Positions 25,112-36,967 are shown, counted from the first letter of the stretch. The stretch: DNA of 64,000 nucleotides from Agelaius tricolor (GCA_023055355.1 JALJCS010000020.1:6803001-6867000), one strand, 5' to 3'. The notes: generated by a model not told the origin, from the sequence alone. Program-made: numbers and translations.

Positions 25112-25369
25112 TTCCCAGTTGGTGCCAGCATTTGCACTCTTACTCAGTTTGACGGAAACCAGGACATGAGGTGTGAATTTATGTCCGCATCCTTCCAGGA
25201 GAGAGTTGGGATAATGAAATGCCAAGGCAGCCCTGGGAGCAGCAGAGTAATTTGGTAGGTACCAAACAACAGTCTGCCACCTGTCATTCGCAGCACAGTC
25301 CCTGCTCTCCCCCATCGCTCTTCCCACAGTGCAGCCTTTGAATTATAAGAAGTTTTAGATAGTTCTGCA

Positions 25370-25570
25370 AAGAGCACTCGCCGTTCCCTCTGATTTAGTG
25401 CAAATAAAAAGCCATATTCCCACCAAATAGATGGGCTGACTAGATAGGATCAAGCTGTAATGACAATAATACAAACTGCTGTAGCAGTGTGTTACACAGC
25501 GTTCCCAACCTTTCCCACCTGAAGGTAGGTTTTCCCTTATATTTGTAGCAAAAGATAAATCAAATCTCTG
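25370..25570. promoter_or_regulatory. Candidate conserved non-coding element
   Basis: A repeat-free AT-rich block with GTGCAAATAAAAAG, CTGTAATGACAATAATAC and a short hairpin-like CTGCTGTAGCAG. It overlaps an antisense 142-codon ORF (25783 to 25355) without recognisable homology. The texture is that of an intronic enhancer; conservation is untested. Confidence 0.25.
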
Positions 25571-28500
25571 CTTGCCTAAGTGAGTGTCGGGCAATGAAAA
25601 AAATTTGAATGTGGAAGTGTAGGCTGAAGTCTGTTTTGGGAAGGGGTCAGCTCTCTGAGAAGGGCATGAGGGCTCTGGTGTTTGGGATGTTTTAAAGCAG
25701 GCCACACAAAGCCCTTTTCTCAGTGTGTCATGGAGAACTGTTTCCCTGGCTGTGGTGTGTATCAGTTCCCTTAACACGGACACATCACTGCCTCCAACTT
25801 ACACTGGGGGCTGCAGCCTCATCCAGTGGCACATCCAGACTGTCACCTGGATGCCATTGACAGACCAGAACACTCAGGAGCATATGAACATGTGTTATGG
25901 GGAAATCAGTGCTGATTAAAGTGGAAAACACCAGGAGTGTAAAGCAAAGGTAGATTTGGTAGTGGTTGGGGGAGCTGAGGTTTGAAGGAGGAAGATCCTG
26001 AGATAAGGCCCAAGTGCACCCTAATTTAAATTAGGACACACAGGCACACTAACATTAAGCAAGTATTTTGGCTGGTTTTAATGAGGGACAGCTGGAAATT
26101 TTCTTTCCTTGTTGGCGTTGCTGGAAACAACTGAGGAACCTTCTGCAGCTGTCTGCCGAGGTGAGCTCCAGGAATTCCCCAGCTTCCTCCCTTCTCCTCC
26201 TTCACTAAATTTTTTTCAGTACATGTATCTATTTATTTATTTATTGGAGCTGAGCTGGGAAGGAGAGGGAGTTTGATCTTTTCCTTTGGGAGACAGCAAC
26301 TGCTCAGAGGAAGATGAATCATAAAGCATTGCTAATGGAGGGGATGGGAAGGGGAGAACTCTGGGCTGCAGCCATTGCCTAGGGGCTGGGGGGATGGTTT
26401 GAGGGGAGAGGGAAGAGGAGTTAGCAGGCCTGTGCCCCGAGGCTCTGATGGCAGACATGCTGTAGGTCAGGTGTCCCTCTGTGTCAGGATTCAGTCACCC
26501 TTTGTCAGGGAAGAGGCACATCTGTGCAATAACACCACAGCAGCCTGTGTTTAAGAATTACTGCTGCTGCTGCTCGATTGAAACTGGTTTGTTCAGTCCC
26601 ACGATGGTTGTAAAATGATGAGGAACATGCTCAGGGTTCAAAACATTGTCAATTTAAGCTTACCACTGTCTTGCCAAGAGAGGACCAAAACAAGATGTCG
26701 AACTTGTGGAGGAGCAATGAGCTTGGTTCCTCACTGCCCTGCACAGCGTTTCCTTCGGTGCCTTCCAGTCCTCATCCACTGTGCTTCCCATTCCACTTAC
26801 CATTGTGTAAAGCCAGTGTAATTCAGTGGTGAATTAGGACCAGTGATCTCTGCTTCTAGGCTCTCTACGGCCTAATTTAATCTGTGTTCCCAGACTCGTG
26901 CTGGCTTCTCAAAGGGGCTGTTGCAAAAAACAGTCATGGTTATATAAACTGCTGAGAGAAATGAGCATTCTTGGAAGAAAAAGTGACAAAGAGGCGAGTG
27001 AATGGTGACAGTCCCTTCCAGGAGCAGAGCAGTACTGAATATGTGTGTGCTAAATGAATGAATGTAGGTGGGAACCTAAACAAGTGTGTTGCTGCATGGA
27101 AGTACAATCCAAGAAACATTTTGTTTCTGGTGAGCATTCTATAGAGTAAACTCATGAAAGATACAGAAGACCAGCACCTCTCAGAGATGGCCTTGAATCA
27201 TGATTGAACTAGAAGTATCTGTGGCATTTAAGGCATTGCCCAATCAATAAGTAGTTGCTGGTTTGGGGTGTTTGTGCTGCATTTTTCACTGTGATGTGTT
27301 ATGGTGTAACTGAAGGTACAAGTGTATCTTTAGAATTGCTGGAAAGGTGGAGACTCTTGCTTTGGGAATATTATTTATTATTAGTCCTTATTTACACTGG
27401 AGGTCAAGGGACAGAATTTCATAAATTATCCCAACTATCAGCTGTAACCAGATTTTTCAGAACAACCTGGTCACCATTCAGGTTTCTAAATGGATTTTTG
27501 GAAATGCTCTATACCCGGTAGCTCCAGTCAGGCTGATGCCCCAAAGGCAGCTGCTGAGTGCTGAGCCCTCTTGAAAGCCCAGTCTATAAATTCTGTGGGA
27601 AGATAATCACAGTGTGGATTTGTAAAAGTCCTGCTCCCTCTTGCTTAATCCCTCACACAGCTGGGCTGTGCTGTGTCCCAGCCAGCTGTGTACCACAAAG
27701 CTGGATATTCCTAGTAGGTTCACAAAAATGATTGAGTTGCAGGTTTGACTTTTCTTTTGTCCTCTTAACTGAGCTGAGGTTTCTCTCCAAAACTAATGCA
27801 GGTTTTGGAAAGACTGTAGACTACCTTGAAACATCCCCTCACAATGCAGGCAGTGTTACCCATGGGCTGCTTCTATATCGTGAAATGTGTAGAGTACTTT
27901 GTTGGTCTTAAGGGGGATTTTTACATTGGGTTTTTGTGTGCATGTGTGCTATTTCTAGGCTACTCTTGCACCTTTCCATATGTATCAATTTCCATTTCCT
28001 ACAGAAGAATCACAACCCAAACAATACCTTCCTGTTTTAGTTATTGTTCTCATATTACTGGATGAGGGGTCTGGTATGAATGACTTGCAGAGTGAACTGC
28101 AGAGTAGTAAAGCAGTACTGACGTGCTGAAATGCTCTGCTGGACAAGCGATCAAGTGGCATTGGAGTGGTTGGTAAAAGCAAGGGATACAGATCAAAGGA
28201 AAGAATGAAAATCGATCCAAAATTTTCAGGTAATGTCCTTGCTTTATGCTAAAACTTTCTTGAAGCATATCCAGCACTTCTAGTTTGGAAATCTCCCAGA
28301 GAAGGGTTTTCTTGTGAGCTTTTTAGTGCTTGCTAAGTTCAGTAATTGTGCAGTCTCTCTTGAGACTGGCTCTTGGCTGTCTAGTAGATAGGCAGCCATC
28401 CAGATCTAAAATTTAAACTGTATTTTACTGTCTCTTCCTTCTGCCTACTGCACTGGACTCACTTGGAGGGAATGCTTGGCTTTTGCCCTGTGCATGACAC

Positions 28501-30300
28501 GCATACCAGGTCCCTAACACTACTTTGCTTGTTCTTTGTGAGCCAGAACTGCAGCCTTATTAGCAGCTTCCCTGTATCTTGCTATCAGGCTCCTGGAGTT
28601 TCAGGCTTGGATCTGGAATTTGGTGCTCCAGGAGATGCCATGAAGGCCCACAGAGCCTCTGCTGTTGGTGACAAGGAGCAGTTCTATTCCCTGTTAGCCA
28701 TTTATAAGCTATGGATAAAGGGGACTAAAAGAAGTAATTGCTGTGAGGCCTGACATAATTTATAGTGCTGTCTTGGTCAGATGATGTTGTTCTGTTATAT
28801 ACAACCATTAAATTATTAATCTGCAAGAGCTCTTGTACCTTTCAGCTGCCTTGGGTTGGTGGGAACCAGGATGGATGAGGCATGGACTTCATTATGCCTC
28901 ACTGCTCACCTTCACTGGAGAGGGTGTGCTACATCCTTTGTGGTTACCACCTCACATTTGAGGAAAAAGCTGCCTTTGCTGAGCTTTTAGTGCTGAAAAT
29001 TGAATCAGTGTTTATATGTGCTGGGTTCAAGGGGAGGAAGGGGGAGGGACTGCAGCACTACTCCTCTGCTTGCTCTCCACAAGGCTGAAAAGGGCAGAAA
29101 TGTTATTTTCCTCTGCAGTGCATTCAGCCTGGTTTCAAGCTGTGACAGAACTGGGTGGAGGCATTTTCCCCTTTAGGTCTAGAGTAGAAAAGAAAGAAAA
29201 TTAAAAGGTGACAAAGGATTGGTAACTTCATTGAATAAGCCACAAAGGGGACCTGGAAGGCTTGGTGTCATGGAAAGGGTGCTGGGTCTTAGGGATTTCA
29301 GCAACATGATGTTACCTCAGGAACTGCTGCTCTGGGGACAGATGTCAGATATGCTTCAAGTGCCACAGTTGTTCCTGGGGACAGGGTGGGACTGTGCAAG
29401 CAGCATTTTTATGAACACAAGGCTGTGGTGGGTTCTGTGGCTGTGGGCTGTGCTCCAGGCAAGGGAGATGAGCAGCCAGTGAACAAGGAAGGATGGAGGT
29501 GTCTTCTGTCTGTGAGCTTCAGGCTGGGCAGATCTCGCTGCCTTGTGCAGCAACAAAAAGGAACTTGAGGGGTTTGTGAAATGGTCCTTCAGATGGAGAC
29601 AGGCAGGAGGCAACAAGAGGGGGGGAAAAAAGGAAATTTTTAGTTTCATTTTGCAATCAAAGAACATGTGACTTCCTGAGATGGCTTGAACTCCGCATGA
29701 AAGACTCCAAATGCCTGGTTTTGTTCACAAGGGAAGAATTCCACTTTATTAATATTATTTTTAAAACCCTTCTTAAACATATGCAAATGATTTGCTTGGA
29801 ACAGCAGTATTTGGGAGGGGACTTGTTTTAGCAGATGTGTTGGTTTGCTGGATTTTTTCCCTCATTAGTGGGCTCCCTCAGACACATAGGTTTTATTGTA
29901 CGCTTTCTTTAAAGGGTGACTGATAGGGCTGAATGATGTATTCAGGCTCTTCCTCCCCCAGCTTCCCTCCTGCCTTTACAGCAGCTCACAGAATATCCTA
30001 TAGCACAGGCGTTCACTGTTTCAGAGTGGTGCTCGTGCCAAAAACTGCTCAGATCTGGAGCTAGAAATCACCAGAAGTGAGAGCAAAAGTTACTGTAAAC
30101 TCTAGGTGTGAAGGTTTGTGTCTGTGAACTGAAGCTGCGATGTTGAAAACGCTGCTCTGTAAATGTTGACTCTGATTGTGGAAGGCGGTGGCACATGCTG
30201 ATAGCAGAAGACTGAGCAATAATCCGGCTGTTTTACTTGGTCTTTAAAGTGAATTTTCTGGCTTGACTTCCTTAAACGTTGTTTTGATACAGTCTGGACC

Positions 30301-30602
30301 TGTAGCACTGAGCTCTTTGGCTCCTGGCCGGGCGCTGAGCCCGCGGTACCGGAGTGCATGGAGGGCAGTGAGCTGGTGGCTGACACAGAGTTGGGGCTGT
30401 GAGCCCAGACTGTCCAGACCAGGGGAAGCACAAGGCTTCCCCCAGCGGGGGTGGCTGCCTCTGGCCACGGCTGGCTCCCCAGGAAGGGCTCTCCCAAGCA
30501 GGCTCCTCTGGAGAGCTGCACACCCCAGCCTCTGGACCCGGCATTTAGGATTTGTGGCTCAGCGGCCGATTTACTGCTGGGGCTTTAGTGCAAACCACGC
30601 CA
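30301..30602 (+). other. GC-rich intron stretch without supported exon
   Basis: CpG density rises locally (for example GGCCGGGCGCTGAGCCCGCGG), and ORFs of 90-139 codons overlap on both strands. A short inverted repeat CCCCC-AGC-GGGGG lies at 30439-30451. None of the frames matches the FBRSL1 segment expected upstream of the microexon, so no exon is called. Confidence 0.6.
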
Positions 30603-30683
30603 AAGTTTCATTGCCTGTAAAATGGGGGAATCTTATTTATCCACCTGCCACGTGTCCCAGTGCTTGTGGAGTGCTTTGAGAGT
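30603..30683 (+). mobile_element. MIR/CORE-SINE relic
   Basis: It follows the MIR-type order: AAAGTTTCATTGCCTGTAAA then ATGGGGGAATCTTATTTATC (consensus CAGTTTCCC..CTGTAAAATGGGG..AATAAT), then a CCACCTGCC segment, and GTGGAGTGCTTTGAGAG at the 3' side (consensus GTAAAGCGCTTTGAGAT). It is highly diverged. The assignment is from remembered consensus. Confidence 0.65.
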
Positions 30684-31277
30684 AGCCCTGGCTTTGTGTG
30701 AGCTGTTAGCATGGGTGAGTTCCCAGAGCCTGCAGATGTGTTCCGCATCCGTGGTGACTTGGTGTTGATTATAAGTGAAAAATCTCCTAACAATGGGTTG
30801 TAAATTCAGAGTTGGCTGTCAAACGTTTTATGCACCACTGTTGTTGCTGCTGTGTGACTCTGTTACACTTTTTTTGCAAACCAGCCTAGGCAAAACGTTG
30901 TTTAATCCTGGTTCTTCCTCTTTTTAATCCATGCAGTGAAGGGATCGTGCAGGTAACTGATTTTCCCTAAGATTTTAGGATCTTTTTGCTGAGCTGTGTA
31001 ATGATCATACATGCCACAGCTACACGTGCAGCTTTGTCGTGGACATAATTCAGAATTTTTTTCTTATGTGTCTCAGCCTCAACCTATTTTTCATGTTGTT
31101 TTCCCTCTCTTTTTTATACATTTGCATTAAGTAAGACATTCAGTGCTTGCAGTGCCACTTTTCTTAGAAGTAACATTAATGGATCACTCTTGCTTCTTAC
31201 TATATCTCATGCAGAACTTCTTGCATTTTACTATTTGTTTTTTTCCTTCTGAGTCGTCATTTAAAATATATAGCAAT

Positions 31278-31340
31278 GTAATACAATTTGTAGTGCTCTT
31301 TATCATGCAAATCTCCCAAGGCACCTTAGAATAAAATCAA
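31278..31340 (-). mobile_element. CORE-SINE 3' tail relic
   Basis: The + strand reads TAGTGCTCTTTATCATGCAA then ATCTCCCAAGGCACCTTAGA. This parallels the reverse complement of the amniote CORE-SINE tail (TAGCGCCTTTCATCCAAGGATCTCAAAGCGCTTTACAAA in general form), with an AATACAATTTG segment where the AATACTTTGCA part is expected. The octamer ATGCAAAT at 31305-31312 lies inside it. Moderately confident, from memory of the consensus. Confidence 0.5.
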
Positions 31341-31362
31341 TAAAATCAAAAATAAAATCAAC
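31330..31362 (+). repeat. AATAAAATC low-complexity repeat
   Basis: The 9-base word AATAAAATC recurs three times, giving three AATAAA hexamers within about 30 bp. The hexamers resemble poly(A) signals, but the context is a simple repeat directly after the SINE tail, and no GT-rich downstream element or terminal exon is evident. A role in premature polyadenylation is possible but unsupported. Confidence 0.6.
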
Positions 31363-32439
31363 TTAGTTCAGCCATGTGTTGAATTAATTAATTGTTTTTA
31401 AAGCAGAGCCGGGGGAAAAAGGCTTTTTTCACTTTCAGTATCTTTTGCTCGTCAGCTTTGTACTTCACCCATTTTATTCATGCAGCAGTCAGTGCCAACA
31501 CGTTGATGATACTTTCTTGTAGATGGTAGTAATGTTGATCGTGCTCCTGCTCCCAGACCAGCTTTGATTCTGGAGAGGCTGCTTGCTATTTTATCAGATA
31601 GCGAGGAGGAAAAGCTTATGCTGAAATCGGTTGACTGCTTGATATCAGTGGGGGGAGGAAAGGAAGCCATCAAATTAACTCATAAAAGCTTTAGTTACGA
31701 TGAATGGACTTTTTTTTCCCTGTCTGTCGTTATCATCTTGTCTGTAACCCAGTGACCCTGATTATCATGAAGCTGTTTACAAGGTTTAGGTTAATTGGAT
31801 TTCTTTAACTGTTTCCCAGAGCTGTGAGGAGCACAAATACACTGCTGTGAAGTTCAGACAGCATAGTGCAACCCAGTCTGCAAGGATACGGGCTTCTTCC
31901 AAGAGGAAGTCGTTTTATTTCATACTCAACTAAGTGCATAGCAGCATGTACCTATCATTTGGCATAATATTGAACAACACCCTCCTTCATACAGATGTGT
32001 TCAGTTGCAACTTGTGTTTCCAATACACAAATTACATTTTGCATGTTCAGCAAGAATTGAGCTTATTTTCAGTGAGAGAGCCTTTGAAATGTGTTTTGGT
32101 TTCTTTTTCTTTTTTTTTCCTTCAGCTTGACAGCAGTTTCACTGGTTTTGTTTTTATATGAGGAATCATGGATAAAATAGCTGTGCATTGCATGGCTGCC
32201 TTAAACAAACGAGACAGGAGGATGTAGTTGGGTGAGATCAGGACAGTCCTCTTGCTTGGCTTTCATCTCCTCAGGATGCATGCTCGTTCTTTAATGGCAC
32301 AACATTGCACCCTCCAGGTGCAATGCGCAACTGCAGGTCTCCAGATAACCCACTTGTTTTATGAGCTGTGTTTTTGTGAGCAAGCCTTCCCAATTTCTCC
32401 TTCACGATTATTCACCCTCTCTTTCTCTTCTTTTTTCAG

Positions 32440-32485
32440 GCTTCTGTAGGCTCTGAGAAGCTGTTCTCCCCTGCAGCAAATAAAG
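32440..32485 (+). CDS. FBRSL1: FBRSL1 coding microexon (46 nt)
   Basis: A long pyrimidine tract and AG (32438-32439) precede this exon, and a strong GTAAGT donor follows at 32486. In phase 0 it reads ASVGSEKLFSPAANK (15 codons) plus one G, which completes a glycine codon with the next exon. Recalled mammalian FBRSL1 has the same 15-codon segment with ASVGSEKLF at its start, so length, phase and sequence agree. At 46 nt it is a true microexon, and since 46 is not a multiple of three, skipping it would shift the frame. It sits in the N-terminal half of the protein, in a low-complexity, probably disordered part with no known catalytic role. It is isolated between an upstream intron of more than 32 kb and a 27.9-kb downstream intron. 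It is far too short to be found by ORF length; the call rests on splice signals and homology. Confidence 0.88.
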
Positions 32486-34149
32486 GTAAGTGATCTGGAG
32501 AAATGCTTTCCTTATCTTACAGCGAGGGATTTGGGTTGTGAATCCGTGTCGTGCGAATAGCAGTACATCGGTTTTGCCAGAGCCTGTAGCTTGGCCACAC
32601 ACATTGTCATAAAGATCAGCTTTACAGGCTTGTGATGATTTAAGTTAAAATTTAGAGCTGCATTGTCTCAGTGTGGGGTGGGACTTCTTCCCTTCCAGTA
32701 AGATTTGTATTAAGTCTCTTGGAGGGAGGGATTACTGACAAAGGAGAAGTCAGTCCTTACTGTAGGGGATGTGCTTCTCCCTCTAATACAATCAAATCCT
32801 CATTTCTTTTAAACAAATCAGTATTTCAGTGCTGTCTGTGTCATCCTGACAAGGGCTTGCCCCTCCCTCCCCTGCCAGTGCCCACGGTGCAGCTCCACTC
32901 CTGCTGTTAATGACAGTCACCTGTGAGAGGCACTGGGTGTTGCTAAGAGACTGCCTCGTTCCACAGCCCCTTGGGGGGCACAGCCACAGATCTCTAAATA
33001 TGCCCAGCCCTCCTCTGAGGGCTCGGCACAGCCATAAAACCAGGCTGCTCTGCTCTGTGTGTTCCCAGGGATAATCTCACTGAGATGGACACCGGGCAGA
33101 AATGCCAAAGAAACAGCCTTGGAGAGGGCAAACTCTGGTATATGGTGGAAAATGTTGTGCTGGGAATGGTTCCACTTTGCCATGCTAGGAGGTTTGTGTG
33201 GCTCCAAATTAGTTGCCAGGGCTTGGGGCTGTCTGCAGCATCCTCTGCGTTGAGCTGCAAAATGAAATCAGTTCACAGCAATAGTGAATGTTAGGGGCAT
33301 GCAGATACCCCAAAGAGGGGAGATGAGGCCCATCAACAAGAAGTGATGAAATTAACTTCTGGCATTATTTCAGTGGGGCCAAGAAAGGAACAATTTGCTG
33401 TTGTGTAGGAGTAGGTGCTGGACATGGAAAGGCATTTTGGTGGTTGTGTGCTCCATCACCTGGATCCAGGCCCAGTTTTTAGCTGGGCTCTTCAGCAGCA
33501 GTAACTATTAGGAATTCTCTTTCTTTCCAAGCTTTGCAGATTTTCAATGCCAAATGTGGAAACCGATGACAAGCCCATTATGTTATTGCATTTGTAGATA
33601 TTTTTACGAAAGTATGCAGCTTTATCTGGGGGAAAGAGGGAAATTTAAACAAATGGTGGGGAAGAACATTTCTCTTCTCTCACTTGGCTTGCTGATAAGG
33701 CAAACCAGATTGCCCATATGGCACTGCCTCGGCAAAACAAAAATCTTGCCATCCTGCATAATGCCTGGCACAGAGATCTGCTGGAGAGGCTTATGTTGAA
33801 GCGTTAGCAGCTTTGTTGGCTCCTCCTTGTGCTGAAGCCCAAGATCCCCCACCCCTTCATATCATGGAGCAGCTCAGCAACATGAGTTTTCAAAATACCT
33901 CCCTATCAGGAAGTTAAATGTGCGAATGCCTGTGAATTTGCTGTCTTGAAGTTTGTGTTCAGTGCTGTTTATATCCCTATAATTTCAGCCTGTTCCTGTT
34001 TGCTTTAATGTGGGTGTAGACATTGCCAGCTTTGGGTTCAGATCATGGGTTTTATCTCAGTTTTCTCTTTTACCCTGGCCCTGTACCTTGCTTATGGCAT
34101 GGCCTCCCATCGTGGGCAAGCTCTCCTGGGGCTACCTCAGCATTTGGCA

Positions 34150-34380
34150 CTTGGCTTGACAGGTGAGAGAAATTCGCCTCAGCAAAGATTTTGTGCAGAA
34201 ACCCAAACAGTGCTAAATTTTACCCCTCGCCCTGTTATCACTCCCGCAATGCAAGAGCCAGATTTGTCTCTTGCACATGCAAATGAACGCCGCTCCTACA
34301 CGACCAGGCTGGGGGATGCCATATGGCCGGGAGAAAGTGACTTTCAAAGCATTGCACTTAAATTCCTTTTGTGAGATAAG
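34150..34380. promoter_or_regulatory. Candidate conserved non-coding element with octamer
   Basis: A perfect octamer ATGCAAAT lies at 34277-34284, within a block of CACATGCAAATGAACGCC, CCATATGGCC and CTTTCAAAGC words, free of repeats. POU-factor octamers in introns of neurodevelopmental genes are often enhancer parts. This is inference; no conservation data are available. Confidence 0.3.
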
Positions 34381-34638
34381 AGCGTTGATTTAAGGCCGTG
34401 TTCTCCGGGGCTGGAGCCCTGGTGGCTCTGTGGGGAGGGGATTAGCTCAGCACAGTTTCCTGGTGGGCACACGCGTGGTGCGGCACGCGCTCGTCCTCTC
34501 CCGTGGGCATTCGCACTGTGCCCTTCTTTTGTAAACACCGCCGGCCTTTTTGGAGAGATATTAGCTAGCAAACGTGCAGCATCCATGCTGCAGCTTTCAT
34601 TGAGGCTAACCAGGCTTCTAAAACACATAAAGTGGATT

Positions 34639-34704
34639 CATTGTCTGGTGCAACTCCCCGTGTTCCCAGCCCATTGTTTGGTGCAAGTCTCTCTGTTCCC
34701 ACAA
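34639..34704. repeat. Two-copy 33-bp tandem repeat
   Basis: CATTGTCTGGTGCAA...GTTCCCA at 34639 is repeated as CATTGTTTGGTGCAA...GTTCCCA at 34672, a period of 33 bp with several substitutions, so the duplication is not recent. Confidence 0.8.
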
Positions 34705-36280
34705 ACTTTCCCTGGGGATGTGTTTGGCCCGGTGTGTTTGTTTTATGCCGTCCTAGTTTATCAGCAGCTTAGCAATGCAATTAAGTATTAAGATAGGCGG
34801 GTTACGCTTATTTGAGGCTGGAACAGCTGTAAAATGTAACCTTTGACCGCATTTGAGAGCTCCACAAAGGGCCGGAGGAGCAGCGCCCTTTGTCTGGGGC
34901 TCTCTGGGTAACGTTTGCCTTTGCCCCCTCCCCGGTGGGGCCGCGGTGGTGGCCGTGCTCCTCCTGCTGACACCAGTTCATCTGCAGCAGCAGATGCACG
35001 GCGTGCATGTCCACTTCGGGGACCAGGCACTATTATGCTGCAGAGAGAGGTGTCCTGACCCGGGGTCACCTCAGTAGTCACAGCTGTGAAATAGGCTGAA
35101 TGGGGCACTTTGAGCTTCCAGCAGAAGAGGAGATTAAATCCTCTGTGTGAGGAAATAATAATTAAAAGTAAGAGCAGAGGAGCCCTGATCTGCTCTGCTG
35201 ACAGTCTTTGTTTTCTGACGCAGAAAAGTGTTTGTTTGGCCGACTTGTCGCTGCAGTACAGAGTTACAAGGGCATTTGCTGCTGAGGGCCGGGTGCTACA
35301 TCCTCCTGGAGAATAAATCAATAAACAAATAATAAAGGTCTGTTTGCTCTCTCATGCAGCTCCTTTCTCACAGGAATCTGCCAGCCAGCCCTTCCTTTTT
35401 CTGAAGGGCAAGTACCAGGAAAGGCAGGGGAAGCATAGGCAAAAGCCAAATCTGTCTCTCTTGTCTCCAGGTAGGAGCGTGAGGCAGAGGGGTGATGGTC
35501 AGATGAGTTGTGGGGCTGAGGAGGTGAGAGGGACAGTCACCCCTAAGCCACTGCAAGGACCTCCTCCTGCCTGCTGTGGTCATAATTGGAAGTGTGTGGG
35601 GTAGGATAGTTTGTATTTGCTGGACATGAGCGTTGGGTCCTCGCTGCTGGCTCCCTCCAGCTGTGGGCTTCCCTCGTGGGTCTGGCTGGAGGCAGTGGAG
35701 CTTCCTTGCAGCAGTCCCTGCTCCAGAGCTGCTGTATGCCAGGGAAAGCAGGAGAGGTTTGTACCACAATAGCCTTGCAGCTGCAGCCCAGGTGACCTGC
35801 TGAGTCCCCAGCGTTTGAACCCAAGGCCAGTGCAGCAGTGAGAGTGAAAAGGATGTCTTAAAGGCTTAAAGGAGGTGTTTCTTTTGCTTAGTTTGATAGG
35901 TCAGAGGCCCCAGGGATGAAAACCTCCATCGAAAAGTGGAGCCTGGGCAGCAGCCAGGGTTTCTCCATTCATAACCCCGGGCAGGCTGTGGGTGGGGAGG
36001 TGCCTGTGAGATGAAAGAGGTGTGCAGGAGCCCCTGGGGCATGAGATGCCCATGGAGGAGCCAGACCTGCACAGCCCTGTCTGCCCTGCAGCCCCAGGAG
36101 GCACTGGGCAGCAGTGAGGGGAAGAGCTTTGAAGTCTGTGGAGAACAGTATGTTGCTCCTATCTTTGGATCCAGATCAAGCTGGGCACGGAGGGAGCAGT
36201 GTAATCCATCTGTCTGGTGGCACAGAGTGGCTGGCCAGGACCCAGCCCTGCCCTGGCTGCTGGGGGCTCGCTGAGCTCCA

Positions 36281-36430
36281 TGCCTCAATTTCCCCCTCCT
36301 GCAGAATGAAGACTAATGCTTGTCAGCCAAGTGCGCTCAGAGACTTAATTAATGAATGTTTGTCAAGCGATTTATCAAGAGATCCTTTTAATGAGAGATT
36401 CCATAAACAGTGCAAGGCTTCATTTTCATG
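36281..36430 (+). mobile_element. CORE-SINE (MIR1-type) relic with preserved 3' tail
   Basis: The core TGCCTCAATTTCCCCCTCCT, GCAGAATGAAGACTAATGC corresponds to the CORE-SINE CCTCAGTTTCCCC..TGTAAAATGAGGATAATG. It is followed by GACTTAATTAATGAATGTTT, GTCAAGCGATTTATCAAGAG, ATCC and CAGTGCAAGG, which track the amniote SINE tail (GGCTTAATTAATGTTTGTAAAGCGCTTTGAGATCC...GTGCAAAG). Nearly the whole 3' half is legible, unusually so for an element of this age. Such retention is the mark of exapted CORE-SINEs, many of which became enhancers. The identification is from memory of consensus; the exaptation is inference. Confidence 0.6.
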
Positions 36431-36902
36431 GCAATAATAAATGACAGTGAAAGTAAGTCTTATCCTTCCCCCACATATGCACCCCCCAGGAAAAAAGATT
36501 GCTTACCCTCCGCTCTTACTTCTCCCTGGGTTTCTAGGCAGAGGGCTTTGAAGTGCTATCTTTCATCATGAACTGTACACATCCTCAAAGCTCTAAAGCT
36601 CACAGCCTGTGTCTTATCCCTCTGACAAGAGGGAGGCAAGCTTTCTCAGCATGCAGGTCATAATTGTCAGCCATGGGATGTGCCGCAGCCACCCGCCCCA
36701 GCGGGCTAATGCAGCTTATGCTTCTTTGAAGTTCCCTCCCTTTATTTTCTGTCCTCTTGACCACAAAACTGTGCCTTGGGCCAGCAAGAGAGATTTCTTG
36801 TTCAGAGACGACACTGAGCTCTGACAAGCACATCTGAACCAGAGAAGAACCCTTGTTCCTCTGAGATCACTGCTCCATAATGTTGTTGCCTTAAGGGGAC
36901 TG

Positions 36903-36967
36903 TCTCTCCTTTTTCTCTCTGCTTCTTCTCTTCCTTTTTCTTATTCTTTTTTTTCTTTTTTTTCTTT
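36903..36967 (+). repeat. Pyrimidine-rich tract
   Basis: About 65 bp almost entirely of C and T (interrupted by one G and one A). It is strong enough to act as a 3' splice-site polypyrimidine tract, but no AG followed by an FBRSL1-like open frame comes after it (the next AG leads into TTCAGCACTAAACTG). Confidence 0.8.

Larger units (their letters stand above)
24727..30300 (+). other. FBRSL1 intron: no coding exon seen
   Basis: Non-coding. It holds the TGCCAAG/CTTGGCA palindrome at 25093-25111, an AT-rich regulatory-looking stretch at 25370-25570, a (TTTA)n run near 26228-26244, a (CTG)4 near 26560 and an octamer at 29781-29788. No exon or nameable mobile element was found in the rest. Confidence 0.7.
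32486..36280 (+). other. FBRSL1 27.9-kb intron, first part
   Basis: It starts with the GTAAGT donor of the microexon. It contains the octamer-bearing block 34150-34380, a two-copy 33-bp repeat at 34639-34704 and a locally CpG-rich stretch around 34850-34960. That stretch is followed by E-box-like CATCTG/CAGATG words near 34980-35000. ORFs up to 177 codons on the - strand (35321 to 34788) carry no recognisable domain and are treated as chance. Confidence 0.7.

Noticed and set aside
34788..35321. 177-codon ORF on the - strand
   Set aside because: It shows no recognisable domain and no splice or promoter context, and it lies in a locally GC-rich patch where stops are rare.
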